From Stachybotrys elegans (Eukaryota; Ascomycota; Sordariomycetes; Hypocreales; Stachybotryaceae), in contig JAGPNK010000014.1 of the NCBI GenBank assembly GCA_020746835.1, positions 620,001 through 684,000 of the forward strand: a stretch of 64,000 nucleotides of DNA. The letters run 5' to 3'. The notes beneath the pieces were generated by a model. It had not been told where the DNA came from and did not search any database. It saw only the letters and a list, made by a program, of their open reading frames with translations. This document shows positions 36,942 through 48,528 of this stretch, in pieces (position 1 is the first letter of the stretch; each line of letters opens with the position of its first letter). Position numbers and translations under genes: made by a program.

Positions 36942-37717
36942 GCTGAACAAGGTGGGCGGATGGGAAACAGTACGATTGTGTGAAGATAGAAGAAGCACCA
37001 CCTAGGGGGGGTTATAGCAGACAAGGCCTTTATATGTACGTAGGTACGGATAGAGAGATAAGAAAAGAGGAAAGGAAGAGGAAGGGAAGGCAGGAGATGA
37101 CGAAGAGAGGAGAGGAAGAGTATCCTCCACAAGGCACTCTGGCATATGGACAGATCGCGATCCGACTGATGTGAAGGCTCGATCCGTGGGCAATTCGTTG
37201 GGTCGTTGATATCGCGAGTGGCTGGCCAGCGTTTTGGGTGGCCTGAAGCCATTTTGCGGCTCTGCTATGGCCTTAACATTGTTGTAGCCATTTTTGGAAG
37301 GCCTGTGATAGCATGCTATCTATACACAACAATGGCGGCTCGCCTATTGGAGCCGTTGCTGGCTGAGGGCGGAAAGTTCCTCGTACAGCCTCCAAACTCT
37401 CTTCAGCCAATATCTCGTTATGGCAAGATCTGCTGGGGTCCGTCCGCCTGTGGCAGCGGCTTTCATATGTCACAAAAGATAGGAAAGGGCCGGCAAGAAA
37501 GAAGAGCATATGCACACTCGAACTCTCTTGTAGGAGTCATCATGAGGAGATCTGGACTCGCCGACTTCGGGAATCACGCACATCTTCCCTCCCCCAAGGA
37601 GATAGTGTTTTACAATTCCGGTATATCCATGACCAGCCCTCGAGTGCCGTCTTAACCTTCTTTCCCTCTACGCGACTCCAAAGATATCCTTGTTCTGCTC
37701 CAGCATCATTACTCGAC
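36942..37717. promoter_or_regulatory. Divergent promoter, formyltransferase and GT2
   Basis: 776 bp between the two start codons. Next to the formyltransferase start the minus strand is pyrimidine-rich (37050-37130). A TACGTAGGTACGG word lies near 37035. Before the GT2 start a CT-rich stretch (37650-37700) resembles a fungal leader. The arrangement allows co-regulation. Confidence 0.55.
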
Positions 37718-39544
37718 ATGATCTTTAGCAATCTCTGGCGCTGGCTCGCCCAGAGGAGCCCCGGAATTGTGCTGATCGCCACAGTCTGGTTCAGCTACTC
37801 TGCCATCTCCAGGGAAGCCCATCTCCGTGCGTTCATCACGGAGGACGGCACGGCCGAATACCTGGAATGGGAGCCCGATGCCTGGACGGTCCCCTTCGTC
37901 TACTACTGTCTGTCGGTCAGCTTCCTGCTGCCTATCCTCTGCGTCCGTGCGTGCTGGTCTGTTCGTGACTTGACTCTCCGGCTGAGGGCTGTCGAGTCCG
38001 ACAGACTCACGGTAGTTGGAGATGCGGACCTCAGGTGTCCAGAAGTGATCCACGCCATCATTGTCCCCAACTACAGCGAGGACATTGAGGTGCTGAGGGA
38101 GACTCTGGAAGTGCTCGCTGCCCATCCTCAAGCTCGCGACAGCTACCGGGTTCGTCCTTGTTTTCCAATCTTGGGGGCGTTGCGTTGACTAATTTGTTTT
38201 GATGGCAGATCTGCCTCGCAATGGAGCAGCGGGAAGACGGCGGCAAGAAGAAGGCCAGCACGCTCGTTGAAGAGTTCCACGACAAGTTCTCCTCGATCCA
38301 GTATACTCTCCACCCGGCAGATATTGCCGGCGACGCAGCAGGAAAAGGCAGCAATGTCGCCTGGGCTGCGAGTCGACTGAGCGAAGCGTACGCACACGTC
38401 GACAGGAAGAATGTGGTGATCACCGTTATCGACGGTATGTCTTGGACTGCACACACCTATACAGATGGAAACTGACATGTACCTTGAACCAACAGCGGAT
38501 AGCCACCTTCTTGCTCCTTACTTCACCCAGCTGACAAAGATGCATATCGAGGCTGGGGAGAAGGCTTCCTGCAACTTTTATGCGGCGCCCATCATCTTTG
38601 ACCGCAACTCTCAACAGGTCAACGCTATCGTGCGCATAGCAGACATCTTCTGGGGTGCCTATGGCATATCCGGCCTCTACTCGGGCTCGACCATTTCTCC
38701 CCCAACGTCCGTCTATTCCCTCCCTCTCGAGCTGGTCGATCTCGCCGGCGGCTGGGATCCAGGCAGCGAAGCCATCGGCGAGGACCTCCACATGTACCTC
38801 AAGTGCTTCTTTGCCCTGAACGGCAGGCTGATCCCCAAGACCATCCTCAGTGCCGTCAGCCAGACGGATGTTCCCGGCCTGCATGCTCGGTACAAGCAAG
38901 CCCTGCGGCACATGTGGGGTGCGCTGGACTGTGGCTATATCCTTCGAAAGTCGGCTACCATGTGGATGAACCGGAAGCGGTCCTGTGCTCGGTCTCGCCC
39001 TCTGCATCTTGCGCTGGACCTGGACGCCTTTGACGTGGACGAGATTGAGTCCGGAAAGATCCCCAACATCAAGACGTGGCCCCTGGAGAGGCCGAATTGG
39101 TACAGGACGCTTGGTATCGGCTATCGGTTGTTTGAAGGACATGTGCTGCCGCTTCAAGGTATCCTGGTGGCGGTCTCTACCGTCATATTGGCACCGCGTC
39201 TGGCGCTGAACCCGCAGACGGAGCCCCTGACTCACCTCCTCGCCATCTGCACATCGCTTCGACATCTGGGTCTGGGCATGACCATTGTGTACCTCTACCT
39301 GTACGGCAAGTTCTTCCGCCTGTGCGCTTCTCGCCGTTCCGAGGCAATGGATAAGGCCGGGCTGTCTACGGGGATGCACTTCTCGAAGCGAACGTTCTGG
39401 ATCAGCATCGTCGACTTCTTGGCGTCTCCTGTTGTTTTGCCCCTGTTTGCGATCTTGCCAGGTGTGCAGGCGCAGGTCTCCCACTTCTGGACGTCTGATC
39501 TGGCGTACAAAGTCAGCGACAAGGCAGTACGGGGGAAGAAGTAA
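37718..39544 (+). CDS. GT2-family glycosyltransferase, processive polysaccharide-synthase type
   Basis: Three exons: 37718-38149, 38209-38434, 38496-39544, 568 residues. The fold links sugars from nucleotide-sugar donors, as in cellulose, chitin and hyaluronan synthases. Two transmembrane helices (about 14-30 and 58-80) precede the cytosolic catalytic domain: VPNYSED at about 117-122; the metal-binding DAD at 219-221, assembled across intron 2; GGWD at 304-307; the catalytic-base ED at 315-316 in EAIGEDLHM; and QALRHMW at 354-360, in place of the usual QxxRW. About three helices follow near the C-terminus. It is shorter than chitin synthases and resembles the small fungal GT2 group. The neighbouring formyltransferase suggests that its product or donor may be N-formylated (inference). 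Donor sugar unknown. Confidence 0.85.
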
Positions 39545-40109
39545 CTGGAAGAGGGTGGACAGATATTTGGGGAGGACATTGAATCGGGCGTATAGGCGTT
39601 ATGTTTGTCATGTAGCTGAGAGACGACTTGTTAGTAAATGATTGATACGTACCGTATAAAAACTAGTGACCCGAGAATGTACAGATACTAGGTATCTCGA
39701 TTGTATGTGGGATTTCCCGTTTGTGTGCCCCAATGGGATACAGACCAGTGACTTCGAGGAGGCCCCCTCTAACGATAAAGAGGATATCGGATCAATAGAT
39801 GACAATTGGTTAGCTGTGCGTAGTAAAACCATATTAAACACTTGAAGCTACCTATTAGAGCTGTGGAATAAACTGTATCCATCCCAAGGGCTTGCTCCCT
39901 CTTTGCATCCAGGATTCCTTGCCGCAAGATCCAAGCATGGGATACGAGCATAAACGATGCAGAATTACGAGACCGAAGCATCCATATAGCATTATCAACC
40001 AAAGCAAAGCAAATTCACCTCCCCCCGACTCTTCCAGAACAAGACCAGCGCACCAGTAGATAATTTCGATGTGCTGATACGACAAGCTTTGGCCCGCCAG
40101 TACTTCAAT
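39545..40109. other. Convergent gap
   Basis: 565 bp between the GT2 stop (plus) and the proposed stop of the 2OG-oxygenase-like gene (minus). It contains AT-rich sequence around 39640-39710 suited to 3'-end formation. No coding region seen. Confidence 0.5.
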
Positions 40110-41946
40110 TCAAGAGTCCTGGGCCACGTGGTCCGGTTGCCTGGTCTCGAAAGGGGGAATACGGATGATGAAAGCTAGGGATGAGCACCTTATGCCGTTG
40201 CTCTTACAGCGGTACTAGTGTTAGTTAGTGAATCCACGGCTTTTCGAGAAGAGAATCAACTTACACTGTCGTCCATCCACGACACTGCGATCTCGTAGTT
40301 ACCCGGGTTGTTGAGCCACTGGATATTCTCTGTGGTGCTCGGGAACGTGCTGTTCAGGAGACCCATCAACTCCTCTTCGTCCTCGTCCGTGTCCGTCCTT
40401 ATGACCTCATAGTCCCCATTCCAAGGCATCATCTCCTTTCCTACAATACTGATAGGAGCGCGGAATCTCCCTTCGTTGGCTGAGCACCATTTCCACCATG
40501 AGGCATCGGGGTCTCCAATCCTCTCCGTGTATTGGTCGTATGTTTCGGGAACGGGCTTCGCTTCCTCGCCATGGAGCCTTTTCCAGAGGCTACTAACGGT
40601 CCCCTCGTGCGTTGGATGATTCTGAGCCCCATCCCTGTCGGCCGCGCCTTGGGCCTCGACGTCATTGAGGTTATTCCAAAGAGCCCGTTCGACCATCTCG
40701 AGAGTTTCACTCATCCTGGATTTCTCCAACACCGGCAAGAGTCGTACCTCAACTCCAGGAATATCTAGCAGGCAGCGATAGATGATGGCATCCGAACCTT
40801 TGAGCATGTGCTTGATCTTCTTGTAGTGTAGAGAGTTGTGGTGTGCGTAGCTGGTCACGCAATGAATTCCGACAAGGCCACCTGTCCGTTGTTAGCTCCA
40901 GCTCGTGTCCGTCTTCAGTCGGGCTCACCATGACGTAGAAACTCAGGGCGTTCCATGAGCTGCAGCATCCATTTATAGAAGAGCGAGGACTTGGAATCAA
41001 ATGGCAGCGGAACCGCCGGGCGTTGCGAGTTTTCGTTAATGCTCTTGTCATACAGGTGGTAGGTCAGGGTGACTCGGTGACCAGACGTAACCTCCATGAC
41101 CTGGGATTCGACTGGGAGCTCGATCTTCGGGGCGTTGGTGTAAAATGCCGCCCATTGGATCTCATTCGCCTTTCCATGCTCCGCGGACCAATCGAACGTG
41201 ACGGTTTGGCCCGCGCGTCGGACCTCGAGGTTACCGCCTGGTTTGAAATCATCAGCCCCAGCATCGCGGTTGGCTGGAGAGGCAACTTACCAGAGAAGGC
41301 GTGCGGGAGGCACACGATTAGAGTAGCAAGTCGATCATCTTCATCCGTGCCATAGTCAACAACGGACTCGAAGTTGCTGCCCGAGCTGGAGTGCACCCTT
41401 TTGGTGGTCAGTCATGTGGAAGGGGGGACGGTAAAGGATACCTGGAAAACCTACGCTCAAGGACTGCAGCTCTGCTCGTACACCGAGTGTTATAAATTCG
41501 TCATAGCCCTCGAGCATCATGGGCGTCACGACTTCCATGATGCCGCTTTTGTAGGGACAAAAGCTGGCTGAGAATTGTGAGGGTTCCAGCTCTCCCACCT
41601 TACCATCCGACACAGCCACGCTAGCCTGACAGTCTCCTACAAGCTCTGAGACAGCCGTAGCGCCATTAGGGTCTGCAGGAAACACGGTTCTTCGCAGTTG
41701 GGGCCCTTTGTCTAACGGGTTCTCCCCCTGGCGCTCCCACCACACAGTGACGGGCGGAGTAGGTCTGACCTTGTATTTATACTCGCGATTGGGTAAAACA
41801 GATGTCCCGATAGGCACACTTCCACCGCAAGCAAAGGCCATATCGCCAGCGCCGCTGCACACATTCTGGATGATCTTCGTAAGCAGGACAGCCCCCTGGG
41901 AGCCGGGTTCCGGATCCCGGAACAAATCAGAAGTGGATTCGGACAT
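40110..41946 (-). CDS. 2OG-Fe(II) oxygenase-like protein, iron ligands missing, possible pseudogene
   Basis: Proposed exons on minus: 41946-41455, 41396-41291, 41237-40929, 40881-40265, 40214-40110, about 542 residues if read in frame. It belongs to the large fungal prolyl-hydroxylase-like family: AELQSLSVHSSSGSNF, RLATLIVCLP, GGNLEVRRAGQTVTFDW, IQWAAFY, EVTSGHRVTLTYHLY and a C-terminal RIPPFETR. The family iron site is HxD ... H. Here HxD is Val176-Val177-Asp178, and the distal His region (usually CEHEV) reads APKIEL/VESQV with extra residues, so both histidines are gone. The 2-oxoglutarate arginine (Arg254) remains. Iron-dependent catalysis is therefore unlikely. At intron 1 the good donor (GTAGGT) and the AAAAG acceptor leave one extra G. 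Only a poor upstream donor (GTCCTT) restores frame, losing three residues. It is either a pseudoenzyme or a decaying gene. Confidence 0.7.
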
Positions 41947-42513
41947 GCTGGGTGTGGCGGGAGAGGCTATGGTGAATTGGGTATTGTGAGACTAGGAGGG
42001 GTGAGAAGTAGTTGCAGGTATTTCGTGAGGAGAAGGAAGATGCAGCGTTCGAAAGCAGAAGATAGAATTATATAGCTCTAGAACCACCAACTGCTGGAAG
42101 CTAGGTGAGCTTCTTTCTGGCAACCTTATGGAGTGGGTATTAAAGTTGCCGAAATCAACATGGTGCTGTGCAAAGTGGAAAGGGGTAACATATGATAGAG
42201 GTAGTATCGGTGCGTCCCCGGAGTCATTGATTGTTATATGACTGAGATGGCACAGGTATGAGAACATCCAAATGTGTACCCCGATGAGATGCAGACCAGC
42301 CACTTATTATATGATCATAAATTCGTATTAACTATTTGTACCCAATGTATTTGTTCGGATACGATGACGCCGTGCCATCGCATCCCTTGATTCCTAAGCA
42401 ATTTATGCAGACGCGATTCCAAACTATCTTTTAAATGATCTCTATCCGAAGTAGACCAGCATGCAGATCATAAGGTCGTAAATTCATATGTCGCAGAGAC
42501 GAGATGAGAGGGC
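41947..42513. other. Gap, promoter of the 2OG-oxygenase-like gene and 3' end of the F-box gene
   Basis: 567 bp, AT-richer than its surroundings (42300-42480). It serves as upstream region for the minus-strand oxygenase-like gene and downstream region of the minus-strand F-box gene. No coding signal recognised. Confidence 0.5.
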
Positions 42514-44138
42514 TCACAGCTCTCCCAGAACCTGCTCCGTACCCTCCTCGCGAATTGTGTAACGCTCCCTCTGGTTCCTTTCAATGACAAAGCATCTCTC
42601 CGCAAAGACACCCGCCTCGTTGCGTTCGCGCCAGGAAGTGCTCAGCCGCCGCACCATGTTCCGCTGCCAATCGCCGACGTTGACGGTTATGCGCTTCCAG
42701 GGACGGCCGGGAGCCCGGTTCCGGATGAGGAGCTGGAATATGTGCATGGCGGCCTCGAAGTCCTTGTCCACGCGCGATTGGTCGGTGCCGTAAGCATCCA
42801 GGAGCGTCTGGACGCGGATAGTGACGTCGGAGAGATTCCTGAAGTGGGCTATCGCCCGGATAAAGTCGAGCGGATTGCACATTTCGATGTCCATGTCCAC
42901 CTCGAGGGTATGGACCTGGACCATGTACTTTGCGAGCTGGGCAAGATCGTATGCGTCGATTGTGGGACACCGCTTGTTCTCGTCACCGAAGCCGACGTGA
43001 TCCCTGATTCGGAGGACCTGTAGGGAGTTCCGATGGCGTGCAATGGCGTCGAGGGGGAAGTGTTCGATGTAGCAGACAATGTCGAGCACTCGCAAGGCTC
43101 GGATATGCTCCTTGACGAGGACGTACATGCCCTTTGTAGCATCCACCCGTCTATCCACGTGATGGGCACTATAGTCGTCGACCTGGAGAGTGTGGAGTCC
43201 CGAGAAGTCTGGAAACGCGACGGAGCGGAAGAAGTTGAATGTCGGCACCGAGAGAAGCCTCAGCGTTTGTAGGCGGGAGAAGTTCCAGTGAGCCTTGACG
43301 TCCTCGGTGGAATGGACCCAGTCGTAGCATTTGAGGGTGAGGTCCTTGAAGGCAGGTAGCTTCTCGCCATGTTCAAACATGAAGCTGGTTCCCTGGCCAC
43401 GATCATCGTAGCGAAAGGTCTCGAGGTTGGTCGACTGGACGAGCAGGCGCCTGAGCGACCCAAGTCTGGCGGTTAGTGACGGCGCAGGGATGGCGAGAGT
43501 CAAAGAGGCCAAGCAGCTGGCCGGGACAGAGTTAAGATAGGCGTCGGCTTGGCGCTTGGTAAAGTCCCTCAGGGGTAAACCATGAATTGAGACGCTGGTG
43601 CCGATAGCACGGGCCTGCTCCAGATCCAGGACGCCAGATAGGCTGTAATGCCGCTGCGAGTCGGCTTCCAACTCGTCGTAGCGCCATCTATTGTCTGTTA
43701 GCAGGCGCCTGGATTTGCCGAGGAGTCGATACTTACTCAACCGACAGCAGCTTCGGAACCCGGGCCAGTATACGGCGGACCCCATCGGGAGGAAGTTGAC
43801 CATGAACGATGACGTGGTTGGTGTAGAGCGAGATGTGGCGAAAAGCGGAGGGGAATGTCCGGTCTGCGGCCGGATCGGCCAGCGCTCTGCTAACTGGCAA
43901 GGTGCGGTAGGCTATCGGCGTGGCGATGGAGTTGAAGCGGCGAGAGAGACGCCGAAGAGTGAGGAGAGAAGGATAGTGAGCATCTCGAAGCTAGGGGGTA
44001 TATCAGCAAGGACATAATTGAGACGCATGGTATGATTGGATCAATACTTACCCATTCGCAGAAGAGCACAATCAACTCAGTGCTGAGGTCATTGAGAGAC
44101 GGGCGTGATGCATGTGTGCGTGCCGAGGTAGATGCCAT
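42514..44138 (-). CDS. F-box protein with LRR-like C-terminal region
   Basis: Exons on minus: 44138-44052, 43990-43737, 43687-42514, 504 residues. F-box proteins bring substrates to SCF (Skp1-cullin) ubiquitin ligases. The F-box starts at residue 15 (LNDLSTELIVLFCEW) and continues into exon 2 (LRDAHYPSLLTLRRLSRRFNSI, then AYRTLPVS), the normal fungal form. The remainder has Leu-rich, irregularly spaced segments (LASLTLAIPAPSLTARLGSLRR, LQTLRLLSVPTF, LHTLQVDDY, LQVLRIRDHV, VHTLEVDMD), as in degenerate leucine-rich repeats. Introns of 61 and 49 nt have GTAAGT donors. An in-frame ATG further upstream exists; I choose the one just before the F-box. Targets unknown. Such F-box genes are numerous and diverge fast in filamentous fungi. 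Confidence 0.85.
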
Positions 44139-44541
44139 GCAGGAGGTGGAGGATGCGACAAGGTGGCATTGAGAAGTTGAGGCAACAATGAAGGAATCGC
44201 AGGAGAGGGACACGGGCAAGGACAGAGATGACCAGGGCAGCAAACCAGTCGAAGGAGACATGGTGAACCGAACGCGGGCAGCGAGGGATATGAGGATATG
44301 TGGGAGGGGACACGACAGGTCGGCTGCAAAGAAGGTTATGGAGCCTTAACCTCGACCTGGAGCAGGGGGGTCAGGGTGTGGCATGGGCTCGGGGGTACAG
44401 CTGGAGAACAGGAGTACCGATGAGATGGGAATGTGATTTGGATTGACAGATTGGGGCCAGGGTGACAGCCTCTACGGTGGAGGTGGATGGGGTGGTCCTG
44501 TTAGATCAGACGAGCCCAGAAAGTGGTTCCGGAGGTCCTTT

Positions 44542-44558
44542 GGGGGGGGGGGGGGGGG
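44542..44558. repeat. G17 homopolymer
   Basis: An uninterrupted run of 17 G on plus in the F-box upstream region. It is a likely site of length error in sequencing. Confidence 0.85.
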
Positions 44559-46157
44559 TGCGGTTGTAGTACAGCGTGTGTCCGAGGGCCGAGAGGGATG
44601 GGGGATGGGGGATGGGTGTAACGTCAGCAAGGAGAAGAAGGATGACGGCTCGCTTGCATGATCGGGGAGTTGTTGACTTGAGGTGTGAGTGGTATTTCTC
44701 GACGACAGGGTGGGAGGTGATGGGATGAGCAGGGAGGGAAGGCCGGCATAAATGAGAGCGAAGGGTTCTGTAACGGGACGAGGCGAGCCCGGATGAGACG
44801 AAGAGACGGGGCAGACGGGCGGGAGAAGACGAGATGGAGAAGAGACGTGATGGAGAGGAGAAGGGAGCCTTTTATTATTATATCCAAGGCATAAAATAAC
44901 AGAGTCAGAGAGAGAGAGAGAAGGGGGAGCCTTGACAAAGGGGGAAGGGTGCAAGAATAACTGCATGAGGCGAGCAGCACGAGGAGACACACGAAGAGAG
45001 AAAAACAAGCGCCGAGGAACAAGGACCAGGGCATGTCTTGCGAAATAAAACAGGTAACTAGTGACCACCACGCGAGGAAAAGCTGAAGACAAGAGCACAA
45101 AAAAAAAAACGGTGTAGCCTGAAGCCAACTGGGCAGCGAGGCAAAGGTGAAGAATACGCAGCTACTAGTTGGGTTAAGACGCACGAGCTCCCGCAAGCCC
45201 ATTCCGATATAGGTGTAGGTAACGGGAGGAACGAGGGATCCGGAGCTGGTAGTCCTGGGCCTAGCAGTTGGCGGCACCGCCAGTGGCTCTGGCTGGCTCT
45301 GGCTGGCTCTTGTTTGGCTGTCTGGAACAACTCGCAAGTATGTCCCAAAAGGGGAAATCCAAGACGGAGAACAGCCAATCGCAAAGGAGCTTCTGCAGGG
45401 AAGATCAAGGGAGAGGCCAGGTGGGCGGCCGGGGCGGAGGACCAGGGGGAAGCCCGAACCCTGGGCGGATCCAAGCCAAGGACTAGCTCCAAGTCTCCAA
45501 GTCAGCCGGGCCAGTCTAACGAGAAGAGACAGGAAGAGCGAGGCGACGGGAGCCTGTCGTCGCTTCACCGCCGAGTCGAGGAGTCAGGTCGACGCCGGGT
45601 CCAGGAGGAGAAGGAGAAAGCGAGTAAGCCCGGGAAGCAAGACGCAGAGATACATGAGTTTGCGGGAGATGTTTTGGCCATTTCGCTCCACCCGCTCCGT
45701 CGTCAAAAGGCAAAAGAAAAAAAGGGCGGTTCGCTTCTCTGCTGAAAATGGGGGCGGCGACCAGGGCGGACGCCGGACGAGAGGGGGGGTCGAACCGTAA
45801 CTCTGGAAGTCGGGAACCGCTCAAGGGTCTGGTTCGTTGGCTGCTGCTGATGTACATATTGTTACATGGCCGTGACGATCCCAAGAGTCATATGACAGCG
45901 GGATAAGAGAAGAGAGGAGGTCCGCCTGAACCTGATTCCGTGTGCGCGCGCAAATACGGGCTGTGCCATGAGCGTCGTCCCATATTCTTTTTTTCTTCTC
46001 CCTTTGGCCGCTGCGACGGGACTGAGGCAATGCTCGACGCATCAATGATACGGCCCACCACGGCAAGACAAAACGTGAAGCTTCTATTTGTTCCAATTCC
46101 ACACAATGCGGGTAAGCCACCCACACACAGCACGCCCGGGCCAGGCAGCGGGACAAG

Positions 46158-46184
46158 AAAAAATAAAATAAAATAAAATAAAAA
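46158..46184. repeat. (AAAAT)n short tandem repeat
   Basis: About five copies of AAAAT/TAAAA in a row. Confidence 0.85.
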
Positions 46185-48528
46185 TCCCGTAGCTAGCGCG
46201 TGTATCGTGTGCAAATCGCAAGACTCGGCAGATTGGGACACTGCGAAGAAAGTTTGAAAAAAAGAGCAAGCTGCATGTGTAGCACGCAGTAGCTTCGTGA
46301 GGAGATGGCCGTCCTCGGCTAGCGGGGCCGGGTGCGTGGCGTGTCTATGCAGCAACGCTGCATGTATGCCCGGGTGTGCTCCGTACGGCACCTATATTTA
46401 CGGGCGATGATGGTCGGTCGTGGTTGATGGTGGTGACGATGACGATGATGATGATGCGGTGATGGTGATGGTGGTAGCTGCATGCAGCGGCGTGGGGAGT
46501 TGAGGGGAGTGGAACAGGGGGCACTCCATGGTAGTGCGCCGCGCTAAGGGCTGGCCAGAGGGCCGGGAGCTTCTGAGAGATGCGACTGGCTGGAGCATCC
46601 AAGCAGTTTCCCATGATCCTTCCCATCTTTTTTCCCCTCCCCTTCTTCATCGTTCGGCAGAGTCATTGTCTTTTTTTCTCATCCCAACATTCATACACAT
46701 TGTCTCGCATACCTGAACGAGCCCGTCATGACTCTTGCATTTCTATTTCCATTGCCGTGCATGCATGCCTGCCTGTACATCCCACTGTCGACCTGCGCCC
46801 ACCCGGAACCGGCAAAAACATCGCAACACCACCGCTTCACCACCTCATCCTCCTCCTCCTCTCGCCGGTACAATCTCCAAGTCTAGAGACCTTCGAGCAC
46901 ATGACAGTGGATCAGTCTCGTCACTCCGAGGTAGAAAACACAGATCCTAGTCCTCATCCTTAGTCCACATCCCAATTCTCCTACCCCCCTCTCTCTCTCC
47001 TCTGCACGCTCCATCTCCCTCACGATATGTACCCGTCCATCCGTCCCTCCCATGCAGCGCCACATTGGCGGCCTGCCGGGGTTCCACGAGCTCGCTGGTG
47101 GATCAGGCCCCAGCGCTCCACGAAGAACGGATCCCTTGTCCAAGAAAGCCATGTAGCTAGCTATCCTTCTCATCAGGTATGTAATTAATCAGTGGAGGCC
47201 AAAGACGACATCTTCCCTATCAATGGCCTAGCATCTCACCCTTCTCCGCTTGCGCCCTGCTGCTGCTCGATCGTTCGTCCTGTCTCCTCCATCTCGTCAT
47301 CGTAGACCCTCTCCGAACCGCTGCCTTCCGAGATCACTGGATCGCCAGCGAGGTATTTCCCTCTTGTCCTCTTCCACGTGTATATGCCTCTTCCGAGCCA
47401 CGACTCCCATCTCCTCTGAGTAGTAGTATCTGTCATGCCTTCAACACCTCTGCCAAAGCGCACGTCCCCCCAAGACCTTTATGCTTAGTGTACCCGGAGG
47501 AGGAGCAGGGCTCCGGGTCGTGCAACGCGTGTCAGCTTGAGACAATGCTTGACCTTTCACCCAAGCCCTGGCAACCGTCCAACTCCGTGTTGATCCCGCG
47601 GAGTTAGCGGCCTGCTCCTCCTCCTTGGTGAGCTGCGGTGAGCTATGGTCGTTGCACGCGCTGTGTGCGGAACGGCCACGGCCACGGCCCGTCCCCAGTG
47701 GGTTCATACTCCGATCCCAGTTGGATATTACTCAGGCCATCCATCGTGCGACGGCATTTGCCATTAGGTACAGCGTGCCTAGAAACACTAACCAGTAAAC
47801 AGTTACCAGCAGTCACTCAGCCTTCCTCAAGGAGTCAAGTACGCTGGCCGGAGTCGTGGGAGCTGGTTCCGCGCATCATCTCACGTCAAGTGCCGTGAAC
47901 TGCTCGTCTTGCCGATCAGGCCATATCTGACTCGGTGGATGGACAAGGGCAACATTGCCCCATGTGGCGGCGACCTGAGGTGTTCCAGTCAATAGTCAAT
48001 ATTCACCCGGGGTATGGAACAACAAGTGGGTGATCATCGTATGCATTCTGGCGGTATCTGTCCTTCTTTTTTTTGTTCTGTTTCTTGTCTCATTTCTTTT
48101 CCAAACAACATCCCAAACGTAGCAAAACAATGTCTTCTTGGTATTATCCGCGCGTAACAGAAGGAAAAGGAGCAATCAAGTACAAAAGGAGGTGGTGAAA
48201 AGAAGACGGCTTTGTGAAATCGAGAGCTAAAAATGTAACCATGTCGTGGAATCCATCCATTCGCCAGGCTCGGCCATCGAATGCAAAACGAAGAAGAAAA
48301 AAAATATACACGTCACTTGATTCCCTTCCCCGTTGGGCGTCGTCGCGAGGGTTGCGGTCGCTTCTCCTAGAAAGCGAGACCATTAGACGAGCCCAATACA
48401 CAATTGGGTACCGGTGAGGGCTGGGTTCACTGGGTGGTTGTTTTCCCAACGAAGCGCCTCTGCCGCGCCCGTTTCTCCTCCCTCGGCGCAAGTCTCTTCG
48501 CGTTACCGTATCGTCGGCCTGGCAGCAT

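Larger units (their letters stand above)
44139..48528. other. 4.4-kb stretch without a recognisable gene
   Basis: It lies upstream of the F-box gene and downstream of the VHS/GAT gene. From 44400 to 45600 the minus strand is strongly pyrimidine-rich, which leaves two overlapping long open frames (218 and 314 codons) of Leu/Ser/Pro-rich composition that I do not accept as genes. It holds a 17-base G run, an (AAAAT)n run and GAT/GGT repeats near 46420-46475. No conserved domain or exon chain was seen on either strand. Confidence 0.5.

Noticed and set aside
37709..39484. Minus-strand ORFs (140 and 352 codons) opposite the GT2 gene
   Set aside because: Shadow frames of the GT2 exons, without domain features of their own.
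44472..45568. Long minus-strand open frames (218 and 314 codons) in the F-box upstream region
   Set aside because: Both are open at once in overlapping frames because the strand is pyrimidine-rich and has few stop codons. Composition is Leu/Ser/Pro-rich without domain-like order.
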